This document shows, in pieces, positions 21,003 through 34,339 of a stretch of 64,000 nucleotides of DNA. The stretch is from Pseudocercospora fijiensis CIRAD86 (Eukaryota > Ascomycota > Dothideomycetes > Mycosphaerellales > Mycosphaerellaceae), in contig NW_006921538.1 of the NCBI RefSeq assembly GCF_000340215.1, forward strand, positions 682,001 through 746,000, written 5' to 3'. The position numbers were made by a program, and so were the translations under genes. The stretch's first letter is position 1. Every line of letters begins with the position of its first letter. Under the pieces are notes generated by a model that saw only the letters and a list, made by a program, of their open reading frames with translations, had not been told where the DNA came from and did not search any database.

Positions 21003-21444
21003 TCTACTAAGCAGTTAGGGAATTAAACCGTAAACGAAAGGATAAAATTTATACCTAAGGAGTACAGTTTCCGAACTAAACTATAATGCCTTATATATAT
21101 ATATATATATGCTTTTGATTAGTTAGTGCCTTTAGCTAATTGTCTATAGATTTAAGGTTATATAAGTACCTTTATACAACTACGTAGCCTAAGTAGGATT
21201 CGAAAATTCTATAAGTACTAAGGACTAAAAATGCCGGCTACGCTGCCGGCTATACTACTAAGTCTTACAAAGGGCTTGCTTAAAGCTACGTATACATTCG
21301 TATACTTCTTAAAAACCGATAAATTATATAGTTCGAACTAGCTACTTATATAGTTGCTTAGCAAACCAACCTAAACTAAACTAGAGTTTCGGCTTAGTAA
21401 ACTAAACTAAACCAACCCGAACCACTGCGGGGTCTATAACTATA

Positions 21445-24373
21445 TCGCCTTACTTGAAGGTTATTAGGGTATAGTGTCTGTTATAATAGGCCTTCTAATA
21501 GGCCTAGGCCTTTGCTAGTTTGTTAGCTAACTTAGCGTAAATTTCCCGTATCTTTTAAACCCTCTTAATAGCCGCTAGTGTTTTAGGTACTTAACGCGCT
21601 TCCCTTTCCTTACGCTCGGCCTCGAGCGATAGGGGGTCTTATAGCATAGCAGCGTTCTAGCCTATTATAGCTATATAGGGTGAAACCTTTGTTAATAAGT
21701 GCACGCTATTATTATATACGAATTCTATAGGCTATAAGAGATTAACCTAATCTTCTAGGTTCTCGTTAATGTAGCTACGCAGGTACTACTATAGGGTAGC
21801 ATTCTGCCTCTCTATCTAACTATCTGTTTATAGGTAGAATACTATAGACAGGCGATACTTAAGTCTCAGCTATAGGCAAATCTCACTCTAATAGTAAGAT
21901 ATAAATATTATGCCTCTATTAGAGACTATCCCCTTAGGGGTTCCCTAATAGCTATAGAAGATATTGTTCTATAGTGACTTAGCTAGGTTAAGAGCTATCT
22001 AATCCTTCCGAGTAGGGATATAACGAGCGCCCTTAGTAAACTAGTCTACGACAACTAGGATAGCATTATACATATCCTTGCTACCCCTACGCTTAGCAGG
22101 CGGAAGGCCTATAATAAAATCTATTATAAGCTTAGCAAATAGCTTCTTTAGAACAGGGAGTAAAGACAACTCGCTAAATAGTAAGTGCTTTAGTGCTTTA
22201 ACTCGTTAATATACGGCATACGTATTTACGTAGTCCTTTATATCCCGCTTACTATTTAGCTAGTAGTATGTACGCGATAGTAGCTCGTACGACCTCTCTA
22301 TGCTATAGTAACCGGCGAGCTTACTATTATAGTGCCTCTTTAAAAGCTCTTGTCTAATCGATTGTTTAGCGGGGACATAGTATCTACCCTTAAACTTTAA
22401 GTAACCTTTGTCGTCGATCGACTAATTATTATTACTCTTGCTAGATCGAGTCGCCCGTCTACTTACAAGCCTATTAATACGCTCGACAGCAAAGGCGTCC
22501 CTCTACTAAGTACGCAATAGCTTATCTATAAACGATTAACTATCCCTATTTATAAGGTCATTTAATAGCATCCTCGCCGTTAAACAAGGTACGTATTATA
22601 TACATCTAATAGCACTAGCAGCCGGATTAACTACAACCTCTTCTATAGTGCTATCGCTATAGATAGTAATATCTTTAATCGAGTCGTTATAGCTCGAGCG
22701 ATCTACGTCCTTTCTTTTAACGTATACTAGAAGAACGACAACTCCGCTATAGTATTTGTTACCGCCGCGGGGTCTAGAAGTCCGCTTATCCTACGCTTAC
22801 TTATTAACGATACGGGCTATAGCAATCTTATGCTATAGGGTTAGAAACAAAGAATTAATATGTTAGGTCTCGCTATCGTAATTAGGTCGCCTCGATAGGC
22901 TATCGGTAGGGTTACTTACGCCTAGCCGGTATAATATATTAAAATTAAACCCGGCGAGGTAGACGGCCTATCTAGCCTGTCGACCTATAACCCTAGTAAC
23001 CTTAGTAATGCTACGGAGGTTGTTATAGTCTATATAGACCTAAATTGTGTACTAAGCACTATTAAGATAGTAGCGCTAATGCTTAAAGGCTCCTACGATT
23101 GCTAAGAGCTCTTGCTCGTAGGTCTCGTATCGACGCTCTATATCGATTATCTTCCGTAAAAAGAAGGCAATCGGGTGCTAATAGGTGTTATTAGCCTATT
23201 GTAATATAATAGCTAATATAGCGAACTGTAAAGCGTTAGTCTTAATTCGGATCTGCTTACTTAGTACGAAATAGTGTAATAAGGGGACTTTAGTAAATCG
23301 TTTCTTTAGACCGTTAAAAGCGGCTTGTGTCTTGTTAGTCTATCTAAACTCTCTAGATAGATTAGCCTTAGTTTTAGTAAGCTTAGTTAATAGCATTACA
23401 TGCCTCGAATAGCCCTTAATAAAACGGCGGTAGAAATTAGCGAATCCGAGGAACGATTAAAGCTCCTTAATAAACGTAGGAATAGGCTATTTAGTAATTG
23501 TTTTAATCCGATTAGGATTAGCCTTAATACTATTAGTTAATACGATAAAGCTAAGGAAGGCTACCTCCTTAGCAGTAAAGGTGCACTTAGAAGGCTTATA
23601 ATATAGTCTATAGGCTTGTAGGCGGTCGAGGACCTTACGTACTATAGCCTAGTGCTCTATAATATTAGGTAAATAGATATAAACTAGGATATTATCTAGG
23701 TAAACTATATAGAGGTAGTCCAATAGGCCTAACAGGGCCCGATTAATATAGGACTAGAATGTTGCAAGGGTATTAGCTAAGCCGAATAGTATAACTAAGT
23801 ACTTAAAATAGCTATAGCGAGTACAGAAGGCTGTTTTCTATTCGTCGCCCTTACGAATACGGATGCGGTAGTAGGCATCCTTAATGTCTAGCGTAGTATA
23901 AAAGCAGGCGCTAGAAAGGCGATCGAGGGTCTTATTAATAAGCGGAAGTAGATAGCGGTCCTTAATAGTAATAGCGTTAAGCCTACGGTAATTAACACAT
24001 AGACGCAGGCTACTATCCTTCTTTAGTACAAACAGGATAGGTGCACTAGCAGGGCTATTGCTGTACTAAATTCGACTATTAGCTAGGTTTTTATCTAAGT
24101 ACTTACGTAGTATAGCAAGCTCGCGTTTACTAAGGTTATAGAGGGGCCCGAAAGGAACCTCCTTACCCTATATAATATCGATCTTATAGTCCGTCTCTTT
24201 AAATATAGGCAATATCGATACTAGGTAGTGTTTAAACACATTAATATAGGTCTCGCGAATAGGCTAGGGGATACGAGCGAGTTAATTAGAGTCTATACTA
24301 TCGGGGGGCATAGGTTTATCGTTATCTCTACTAAGAAGATTAGCTATCGGATTAGCTAAAGCAGGTGTTAGGT
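21445..24373 (-). pseudogene. chromovirus V: reverse transcriptase, RNase H and integrase
   Basis: Minus-strand pol of V between hAT Y1 (left) and element W (right). Compared with the better preserved element A: reverse transcriptase at about 23550-24220, RNase H at about 22900-23300, integrase zinc-binding region at about 22250-22400 and integrase core at about 21900-22150. W entered just upstream of the RT domain (duplication TAGGT at 24369-24373). Frames carry numerous TAG/TAA stops. Confidence 0.8.
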
Positions 24374-24570
24374 TGTAAGAAGGGTTATGTTAGTAGGTAG
24401 ATAGGGTAGTAGTAAATTAGTGTAGTATTCGATAGAGATCTAAAAGGAGAGGGAGGAAGGCAGGCTAGTTAGCCTATCGCTAAGCGCTAAGCCCTGCCTA
24501 AGGCACTAAGACTCTAGCTTTACTCGGCCTAGTTATATACTAATTACGTATAACCTCTTTAGTCCTAATA
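24374..24570 (-). repeat. 3' LTR of chromovirus W
   Basis: On the plus strand it starts TGTAAGAAGGGTTATGTTAG, so this copy retains the unmutated TG...CA terminus on that side. It ends CCTAATA next to the polypurine tract complement (CGCTTCCCTTCT). Confidence 0.9.
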
Positions 24571-24831
24571 CACGCTTCCCTTCTAAAGGCCGCGCCCTCG
24601 TAGCCTGTCTATATTACAACCTAATCTCCGTTACCGCTAACTTAGCAGACTAACTAAGCTGTTTAGCCGCGCTAAATTAAATACTTAACTACCTAATTAT
24701 ATAACTATATCAAACCTTACCTCCGATAATGTCTAACTTCTAACTGCGCTATTACTACTACTATAGTAACAATAAGGGGTTATATAGCTATATGAATTAA
24801 AGGCTAGTAACTAATTATAATACGAGCGTAA
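24571..24831 (-). other. chromovirus W 3' non-coding region, distal part
   Basis: Matches the corresponding regions of V (9777-10030) and A (43650-43916 on the other strand). Interrupted by hAT Y2 at 24832 and resumed at 34798. Confidence 0.8.
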
Positions 24832-25262
24832 TAGACCCCGCAGTGGTTCGGGTTGGTTTAGTTTGGTTTGCTAAGCCGAAACTCTAGTTTGGTTTAGGTT
24901 AGTTTGCTAAGCAACTATATAAGTAGCTAGTTCGAACTATATAATTTATCGGTTTTTAAGAAGTGTACGAATGTATACGTAGCTTCAAGCAAGCCCTTTA
25001 TAAGACTTAGCAGTATAGCCGGCAGCGTAGCCGGCATTTTTAGTCCTTAGTACTTATAGAATTTTCGAATCCTACTTAGGCTACGTAGTTATATAAAGGT
25101 ACTTATATAACCTTAAATCTATAGACAATTAGCTAAGGGCACTAACTAATTAAAAGCATATATATATATATATAAGGTATTATAGTTTAGTTCGGAAACT
25201 GTACTCCTTAGGTATAAATTTCATCCTTTCGTTTACGGTTTAATTCCCTAACTGCTTAGTAG

Positions 25263-25790
25263 AATGTCTTTATCTAGATCTAGGTAGAACTTATCGATTT
25301 CCGTCGAAGCTCTCCGTAAGAAGTTCTAGTACTTTCCTACTAAACTATACTCTAATATTAAGTACTAGGATAGCTCCTCCCTCGATATCGGTACTATATA
25401 CGAAATAGCTATAAGGTAGCTCTATAGGGCGTTCTACTAGTTACTCGCTATACTACGGCCGAATGCTAGTTCGTTCTTTAGAACTCTAGGTTATTTAGTA
25501 GATATTAAGGATAGGGTAGGTAGTAACTTCGTATTATATAAGGAAGTAGAGGCTACTATAGAGGAGTCCTTTAACCTATAGAAGATAGTAAAAGATATAG
25601 AGGCAGCTATAGGTCTAGGTACCTAGTTGAATTTCTAGTAGGTAGAGTATAAGGATATTTAGTAGGAGTATTAGGTAGAGTTGCGAAAGCAGATATATAA
25701 TATAGTCTAGAGAATAGGGATAATGCCTATAACTATAAGTATTAGGTTCTTTAATCTTCTTCCTTTTTTCCTTGTTTTCTTTTTCTAAAA
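25263..25790 (+). pseudogene. hAT Y2 copy of the unknown cargo gene
   Basis: Plus-strand counterpart of Y1 20475-21002, with the same ATG (25263), the same frame and only TAG interruptions. It ends in a Phe/Leu-rich stretch near 25770-25790, followed by a GCCGG array. That the frame is kept in both copies argues for a real protein of about 175 residues. Function unknown. Confidence 0.7.
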
Positions 25791-25974
25791 ATCTAAACTA
25801 ATACAAATTAACTAGAATATCTATCTTCTTTTAGTTCTTTATAAGACCTAGTAGCGTAGCCGGTAGCGTAGCCGGTAGCGTAGCCGGCCTTTTAACTCCT
25901 TAGTACTAACGGGATTTTCGAAGACTTCTATTCCGTATAGCTAATAAAGTATACTATACTATATATATATGCTT

Positions 25975-26785
25975 AGAGAGTATTTAGAGCGCGGTATATA
26001 GCGCCGTATAACCGCGGCTTATTTCGTATATAGAAAAGCTTATAGACGATACTACGAATATCCTTCCTACTAGAATATCTATCCTACCTAGTACTATCTT
26101 AAATATAGACATTCTAGCCTTTTAGAATCTAATCGAGTACTTTAAAATCCTTATCTATAATCGTTATACGCTTCGCGTAGATAGCTATAAGGTTAACCGC
26201 TAAAATAGTATTAGTATAGTCCGAAAAGAGGTAGGAGAGAAATATATATTCGAAGATACGAACTAGATAGGCTTCTATAGCCTCTTAAAGGGCGTCTATC
26301 GCGGAGGCTTAGAAGCGAAGGTCCGTTCTATAAACCTAGGCAATTTCGCGAATAAGTCGTCGGAAAGGAGCTTTACGGATTAGGAGCTTAGAACTCTTCT
26401 AATACTACCGAATCTAACGGAGGGCTACGGCTAAAGAAGGATTAGTAAAAAGATAGTAAGAATGCCGGCTACGCTACCGGCTACGCTACCGGCTACGCTA
26501 CCGGCTATAAATAGGACTTACTTCCTAGGCGCTATCGACGCTTCGTACGATTGCTACTAGTAGTAGAAGCGCTAGTTATCGTCTTACGTAGAGCCTTGCC
26601 CGCCGTTGTCTTACGCGGAGCCTTACTCGCGACGCCCTTTCTAGTACCGGAGCTAGCGGTAGTAGTAGCAGCCCTCTTACGTTAATATACTATACTCGTT
26701 CTATTATTTCCGGTCTTATTACGACCCGTAGAAGCAGTAGGTCCCTTCTTACGAAGCGTCGTAACTTAGTTAAGTAGACTCGGTA
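25975..26785 (-). pseudogene. hAT Y2 copy of the H3-like histone gene
   Basis: Minus-strand counterpart of Y1 19480-20290. The alpha-N block reads KSSKLLIRKAPFRRLIREI here (KSFK in Y1), one step closer to canonical KSTELLIRK, showing independent RIP hits. The intron with GCCGG units (about 26430-26520) and the tail with ARKGVASKAP-like sequence are present. Confidence 0.88.
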
Positions 26786-27329
26786 TTATAAAAGTCGTCG
26801 AATTAAGGAAAAAAGTGTATTACGAAGGTATACGAAGGCGCGCGCGGAGCGAGGGTATTACGGAGGTAATAGATATAGAGCGTAGAGGTATAGGTATCGA
26901 TACGAAGGTTAAATATAGCGAGAGAGGTAGTATCGCGGTATCGCTAGGCAATAGAGTAAGCTTCGCGTAAGCCTATATTATAGTAACGTTAGAGTAAAGA
27001 AAGAAGGTAGGTACGGCTAAAAAAGGCAGGTACGGCTAAAAAAGGTAGGTACGGTAGACTTTGAAATATAGGTAGTATATATAGCCGGTATAGTAATAGG
27101 CGAAAGCCTCCTTTTAATAAATAGCCGGCGTAATAATAGTATCCTACTATAGTATAGATATTCTTTAGTAATGCCTTTACTAGCTATAGTAATCTTATAA
27201 GTAACCTAGGCCTATTACTAGTAAATATAAGAAATATTAGGTAGGCTATACTAAATAAGCTAGTTATTTAGCAAGAAAAGGCCTACTACCGTCTCTATAT
27301 ACCGGCTACGAGTGCCGGCTATCGCTCTA

Positions 27330-28045
27330 AATTCAACTCCGCCCTATCTCGGAGGCTAAGGTATCGAGCGGAAACCCTATAGCTTATATTTACTCGGTTA
27401 TCGCGGAGCGCTTATAGGTAAAGTATTAGAAAAGAGTATAAAAAGTACGAGAATAGTATCCTAGGATATAGGTCGTAAGTGAATAAGAGTAGCACGCCTA
27501 GTTATTTATATAGTACGTTACTCTATACGACTAAGAGCCTATATTATCTCGTACTTTACTTATAAGACCTCGACTCTACTAATATACTATTATTCTCCTA
27601 CTCGGTCGCTATCTCAAATCTTCTTCGAGTTACCGGACTTAGTACGTATCTATAGCTATATAATAGCGCTACGTATTATAGAGAATTAACTCCGCCGTAT
27701 CTCGAAGGCTAAGGTACCGAGCGGAAATCCTATAGCTTATATTTACTCGGTTATCGCGGAGCGATTATAGGTAAAGTATTAGAAAAGAGTATAAAAAGTA
27801 CGAGTAGAGTATCCTAGGATATAGGTCGTAAGTAAATAAGAGTAGTACGCCTAGTTATTTATATAGTACGTTACTCTATACGACTAAGAGCCTATATTAT
27901 CTTATACTTCGCTTATAAGACCTCGACTCTACTAATATACTATTATTCTCCTACTCGGTCGCTATCTTAAATCTTCTTCGAGTTGCCGGACTTAGTACGT
28001 ATCTATAGCTATATAATAGCGCTACGTATTATAGAGAATTTCTCG
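27330..28045. repeat. hAT Y2 copy of the 365-bp tandem duplication
   Basis: Two adjacent units with the same junction as in Y1 (18225-18935), in reverse orientation. Confidence 0.85.
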
Positions 28046-28404
28046 TTAAAGTTTCTCTCTCGTAGGCTTACTATCTACCTCGTAGTATAGAGGATCAAAG
28101 TACTAATGCTAAAGAATCTCCTTATAGTTAGGATACTAGGGCTCCTTAGGACCTTTGTATTTTAGGTCTAAATAGAGACGTATTATAAACGTTCTATCGC
28201 CCTTTCGCTTACTACCCGCTAGGTCGCGATATACGAAGAAACTAATCTAAATATAGCTTATCTCTGTAATAGCCGGGTAAATATAGAGCGCTAGGTTTCT
28301 ACTTCGTACCTTAGATTTAGGGACGGCGCGGAGATAAAATTAGAAATATAGCCGGTACCTATAGCCGGTAAAAGGATGCGAAAATAGGCCTCCTCCTAGA
28401 TTAA

Positions 28405-29213
28405 TCTAACGACTAAATACAATTTCTAACTAATCCGCTATAAACCGACGCCGAATTTTAGCTAAAAGCTATATATCTTTATTTTAAAGAGTAACCCGCT
28501 TCGTATAGATAGTAAGGAGGTTTAAAAGCTTAAGCTCGGTTACGAGAAATGCCTCCGTAGCTTCCTAAAGAGTACTAATCGCTTTAGCCGTAAATCGTAT
28601 ACTAGACCGAAAATCTAATATAATTTCTCGGACGAGTCGCTAGAAGGGAGTCTTAAGGATTAAAAGCTCGGTCCCTCTTTTGTTTTAGAAAAGCCGGATC
28701 TAGCGAAGGGTAATAGTACCTAGTTTAAAGCGCCGCTTCTTTATCGTCGAGTCCTACCTTATTCCCTTTTTTTTAATAGAAAGATAACTTTTCTTCGCGA
28801 TAGTCTTCGTCCGCCTACTTTTTTTAGCTTTCTCCTATCTACCTAAAGCCTTCTTATTTTTCGGTACTATTTTCCGAGGAACCCCCTTCCTTTATATATA
28901 CTATAGAGAGCCTTACTCTTTCGATATCTCGTTCTCGCTATAGTCTCCCTATACTTAGCTTGCTTTATCTTTACCCTTTAGCCTCTAAAGATATTTATCT
29001 ACGCGTTTAGGCGACGAAGGTATATCGGTAGGACCTAGAAAATTAATAAGTATATAATCGTAAGGAGACATTAATGCTTCTTGCCTTCTAGAATAAATAG
29101 TCTTCTATTAAACCGCCTTAATAGGTTATCGTTAGATTCGAATAAAGGATAGTAGCTTAAGGAAGGGGAGGTAGCTAGCTTAGGAAGGCCCGAAGAGCCG
29201 AATCCTTAAGGTA
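28405..29213 (-). pseudogene. hAT Y2 copy of the divergent histone H3 variant
   Basis: Minus-strand counterpart of Y1 17052-17860. The histone-fold block (about 28440-28740) reads as in Y1, including GTELLI, PF*RLVREI and EATEAFLV. One residue of the alpha-N/alpha-1 region differs (LKTPF against PKTPF), so the copies were mutated independently. Confidence 0.86.
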
Positions 29214-29381
29214 TATTTATCTTTAAGAATATAGGGAAAGGGAAGAAGGAGAGGAAGAGCGAATAGAGAATTAGAAATAGTCCGTAGGTAAGCGGGGTCG
29301 GTTACTATAGCAACTAGTCTATTTAGGTCCTAGGAATTCGAAATACATTTCGGATATATACCGGCTATATATACCGGCTAT

Positions 29382-31735
29382 ATTACTTTATATATAAACG
29401 CTTCGTCTCTTTAAAGCTACTCTAAGCCTATATACGTTTCCGCTTCTCGACCCGGTATCGCCTTCTACCTCCGCCCTCCTCCTCTTCGTTATCGCTAATT
29501 AGGGTTTCGCTTAGACTAAATTTCGTATTCTCTTCGCGCTTCTAGGTTTCTTCGATCTTAAGGTTTTCTAATTCCTCGATTAACTCCTTTAGTATAATCT
29601 TTAGTAACCTACCTTAGCGATTCTAGTAGAGGAGATAGTATCGGAATACTATAATAGATTCGAAGGTAGTAGGCGAGTATATTCGATTAAAGCGGCCCTA
29701 GTAACGAGCGATACTAAAAGACCTCTTATAGCCTATACCTACGCTCGGGATAGCGAGGACGTCCCGAGCGACCGACGCTATCGTTAGAAACTTAGGCTCT
29801 AACCGCTACTATATAGCGAGAATATCGTCTCCGAATTCGTCTAGAAGACCGGTAAGATTTAGAGATTATTATCCCTCTTTCTAAGCCTACGGGTTTATAC
29901 TTACTCGCGCGCCGATAGAGATCGAACTCTTCTTTATTCCCTTTAGTAGTTACTTCCTCTTCTACCTCTACTTCCTACCTACGAAATAGATATAATATCG
30001 GAGCCCTCTAAACCTTCTTTTTCTTTATAGGAGCTATATTTAGACTAGTTTCTTTCCGACGCTCGTAGAATATCTTTTCTAGAATAGTCTAGTAATACTT
30101 CGGCTATACCTCGTCCGCCTTCTATTCCGGCCTCTACTAGTATATATCCTTTTCTACCGGGTTAAGCAAGTACGTAACGCTATAGATATCCCCGAACGAC
30201 TTAAAGGTAGTACTATAATATTTATATAACTTAGTATAGGAGCTGTCTATAGCTTTCGTTATAGCTACTTTCTAGGGAACGCTCTTCTTAGCTAGCTTAG
30301 CTACGGTTTCCTCGAGCTCGTTAAAGAGCTAGTTATAGTACGTAAAGATAAGGTAGATCGTCGGTCCTCGGGTTCTTCTAATCGTAGTAGTAACCTTCGC
30401 GTAATACTTACTAATATCGACGAGATACTCTGCTTAGCGCTATTCGGCGGCGGTAAGGCCGAGCTACTCAATACCCTCGGAACTCTAATAGATCTCGAGA
30501 GCGGTACGTAAAGTATATCCCTTCGTAACTATATAGAAAGTCGAATCGAACCGGGTCTTAACGTCTTAGGTAAAACGGAGTAGGCGCTAAAGAGGCCGCT
30601 TTTGCTATCGCTTATTCTATACGATATTCTAGGTATCGGTTTTAGGGCGCTCGATTAGGTTCTTTTAAATAGCCTCGAATCGGTTATATCTCTATAAGCT
30701 CGAGTTCGTATATATTACTAGACGACGAAGCTAGAGAAAAAGAGTTAGAACTATACTAGGTTGCCGGCTATAGGTACCGGCTACGGACAAAAGTTATACC
30801 TTATATAAAACGAGAGCGAGGCTCTCTACCTTATCCTATCTTATTACTATAACGAGTTTCTCGACTTTCGACTTTGCTTTATCCTTATCTAGGATCTTCT
30901 ATTAGTCGTCGTTTAATAGTACAATTTTAAGCGTCTTAAAGAGGGCTCGGATCGCGATTTAAACTATATAAGCGAGGTAGGGAAACTTCTATAGGGATGC
31001 GACTAGTAACGACGTCGGCTCCGATTTAATAGGGCTAGGGCTATTACTAGGCTCCTCTTTATCGTTATCGTCGTACGTATTATCGTACGTATCCGGAATC
31101 GTAGCGAGCTTAATATTCGGAAGATTAAGCTAGATTATAGACCTTGTAATCTCCTCTACGTACTCGACCCTATCGATATAATTAGTAATTTTAAAGATAT
31201 ATACGAGTAAATTGTATATACAACGCCTTATATAATGTTCGATTATTACTAGCATTGTCCGTAGTAATCGAGATTAGTTTCGTTATTACGCTAACCCTAT
31301 CTATTGCCGTATAGATAAGCTTCGCTATATCCTTACTAGTATAGGAACCTAGAATTTCAGGGAATCCGATTATAAGTTCCTAGAGTTTCTAATCCGAATT
31401 AATAAAGTATAGTATAATCGAGAGGAAGGAGGCTCTTATAGTCCGGCTTAACTAGCTATCGATAGTAATAGCTACTTGGCGAGTATTACGGAGGATCTCC
31501 CGAATATCGTCTAACGTAGCCTCTTTATTCTTTTCAAATATAATACGCTAGGTTGTCGCGCCGAGAAATAGGGGAGGGTAGTTTATAAGATATAGGTATA
31601 TCTTCTATATAGACTCCCTTTCGTAGAAGTCTTCCGGAAGACTGTTTATAGCTAGTATTTCGTTTACTAGTTACTTAAAGTCTTCGGGGGAGAAATCGGT
31701 AGCCTTTAATCCTAGAGCTTCCTTAAGCGTAGCCT
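29382..31735 (-). pseudogene. hAT Y2 transposase, RIP-inactivated
   Basis: Mirror of Y1 14530-16883. The C-terminal dimerisation block lies at about 29700-29850, the second Asp block (ITTDNASNN) at about 31230-31280 and the first Asp block at about 31420-31480. Confidence 0.86.
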
Positions 31736-31889
31736 ATAATAATTAGCTAGACCTCTACGGTTGATTTAAGTAGCCGGAATCTATAGCCGGAATCTATAGC
31801 CGGAATCTGTAGCCGGCAGCTATAGCCGGTAGCTATAGCCGGCAGCTATAGCCGGTAGCTATAGCCGGTAGCTATAGCCGGCATTTTAG

Positions 31890-34178
31890 AAGACGTACCT
31901 CTTTCTAGAACGCTATATCTATATTAACTCTCCTCTCTCCTTAAGATTCCTAACACCGTTTAGAATAGAGATAGTTCGTAGGCGATAAGTTCCTATCCCC
32001 TAGTTTTAGGTGTTTTAAGATTAAACCGTAGAAGTTGTAGATAATTACTAGTTAACCTTTAAGTCGAGAAGTCGTATAACGGTATAATACCCCCTCTATA
32101 AAGAACTTCTAGAATATATCCGTTCGCTCCTTACTCCCCTATCGTATCGAGTACTTCCGGAGTTTATACTCCTTTAAACGTAAGTATAAAGGGAACTATA
32201 TCTTATAGACCTATTAATTAAACTACTCTATATACTCGGGTTTCTAAAGATACGCCTAGCTAGCCTTTTCGAAGATTTCCGGGTTAATACTCGATGTTCT
32301 TATATCTCCGAACAACCTTCTACTTAGACTCTATAAAGGTAAGGACTAGGTAGTAGTACCCTACAATAAATTCCTACTACTAAGATTCGAAGAGGATAAA
32401 TCTAGCCCTAATCGTCGTCTAGGACTCGATAGGCTCGAAGGTAAGTATACGACCTTCTCTCGACGTTATCGCAATCTCGCTCGTATACTAGACTATTTCG
32501 ACTATCGTCTCGTTATTACCCTTCCTAGTATAGCGCCTAGTATATATACAATATCGGTCGGTATATTTTAAGGTTTCGTACGGTAAGGTAAGGACTTAGG
32601 AGTAGTAGATATATACTAGTAGCTATAGGGAAACACCCTTTCTTTTATAGTATCGTATCGTTAGGAACAGCTAGGTAGTAAATAGCTAGCTACCTTTTTT
32701 TTGTTTCCTAGCTACCTAACTACTAGATTTTTTTTTCCTAGCTACCCTAGCTAGCCTAACTACTAGAATTTCTTTCCTAGCTACCCTAACTACCTAAATT
32801 TTGCCTTCTATACGGCGGCTCTCTCCTACTAACGGAACCGAGCTACTATACCTAACGAATCTAAGCTCGTTTTTAGTCTTAATCTATCCTCTTTCGGTAT
32901 AAGACACTCGATAAGCAAATGCTTAGGCCGAGTCTAACTACGAAACCTAAGACTAACTAATAGCTCTATTAACTAATCCTAATCCTCGAACTCCTTCCGC
33001 TTCTTAGTAAAGACCTTAAAGAGCGCTCGAGCTTCTTCGGGTATCTACGGAGTAGTCGAGATAAAGCCGTATCGCTAAAATAGGTAATCCTTCGGAGGCT
33101 TATATAGAGATTTAGAGAATTCTAACGCTAACCTATCCTACTAGTAGCTTAGATTCCGGATATAAGCCCTCTCTACCTTAGTAAAGATTTTATATAGTAG
33201 TAGCACTCTACCTTCGAGAAACGCTTTCTATTTAACTATTAGTATCTACCGGCTACGAACGCCGGCTATATATACCGAGTATAGAATAATTACCTATACC
33301 CCTTCCTTCTATAGTAATACTTCTACCGTCCCTAGATACCTAGCCCCGATCGCATTAATCGCAAGCTACTTTGCCTTTATAGACGTAAAGGCTTCGCTCT
33401 AATACTAATAAAGAAACTTCTACTCTATATCGAGGATATAAAGACGACTAGTCTCGATTCTAATCCTTGCTAGCTTTTCGTAGTAGCTTTAACTATAATT
33501 TTCTAGATTAATAGGACTTATACCTTAGCCCTTTACTAGTATCTCGTCTCTTTAACTATACTCGATCTACTCCTAGCGCTTATCGTCTATAGCGTTAGGC
33601 CCTAAGACTATACCTATTACTAGATCGACGTATAGTATCTCCTCGCTTTTTTTAGTTCCTTTATTCGTAGTATTAAGCTCTATCGCGGTATCCTAAACTC
33701 TAGTATTGTTGTTCTCGGCTATCTAAACATCTCCGTTACTATCGGTCGTATCGATAGAGGTAGCGGCTATAGGTCTAAATGCTATTAGTTAACGTATTAA
33801 AGAAAAATATGCCGGCTATAGCTACCGGCTACGGCTACCGGCTATAGCTACTAGCTACGGCCGCTAGCTAGATTAACTTACGCTACTAGAACTTTACGCT
33901 CGAAAACTAGCCGCAATTCTTTCCTCCTCTTAGCCTTCTCTTAGGTTGTCTTCTTATTCTAACCTTTACTTTTTTCTATAGGCGCTAGCTATCGATAGAA
34001 TGCCTTATTCCGCGCCTTTCTTCTTTTATCCTTAGCTCTTTTATCCTTATCTATCTTCTCCTTTCTCTCGCGGTCTCGTACGGAATTCTTCTTTATAGAG
34101 TACTCCTCTTTAGTCTTACGCTTCTTAGTTAGACGCTTAGGCAAAACAAACTCGCGGTCTTTAGTTCTATCTTCTATT
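31890..34178 (-). pseudogene. hAT Y2 copy of the coding region upstream of the transposase
   Basis: Mirror of Y1 12087-14375, including the Lys/Arg-rich start region (about 33870-34178) and the GCCGG array at about 31770-31885. No recognised domain. Confidence 0.58.
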
Positions 34179-34339
34179 TAGCGCGCGGCGCGCTTCTCTC
34201 TTACTATTATAAAGGAAAGAGGCAGGGGCGTAGCGTATAGTAGTTATTATCGGTATAGGTATAGAGGAAGAAGTTAAAAGTATAAGAATATCGCGAAGCC
34301 CTAATTGTTGCCGCCTACGTAACGTTATATAGGTAAGCT

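Larger units (their letters stand above)
11468..21436 (+). mobile_element. hAT transposon Y1, 9,969 bp, with histone H3 cargo genes
   Basis: Termini are inverted: TAGACCCCGTAGTGGTTCGG on the left, the reverse complement of ...CCGAACCACTGCGGGGTCTA on the right. The insertion is flanked by the 8-bp duplication TAACTATA (11460-11467 and 21437-21444), and the joined flanks restore the uninterrupted sequence seen in W near 36197, so the boundaries are exact. An 8-bp duplication is diagnostic for hAT elements. Contents left to right: subterminal tandem repeats, a coding-like region without known domain, the hAT transposase, a divergent H3 gene, a duplicated spacer, an H3-like gene, and a minus-strand cargo gene. 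Nearly 10 kb is large for hAT elements, usually 2.5-5 kb. Everything is RIP'd. A second copy, Y2, lies inverted at 24832-34797. Confidence 0.92.
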
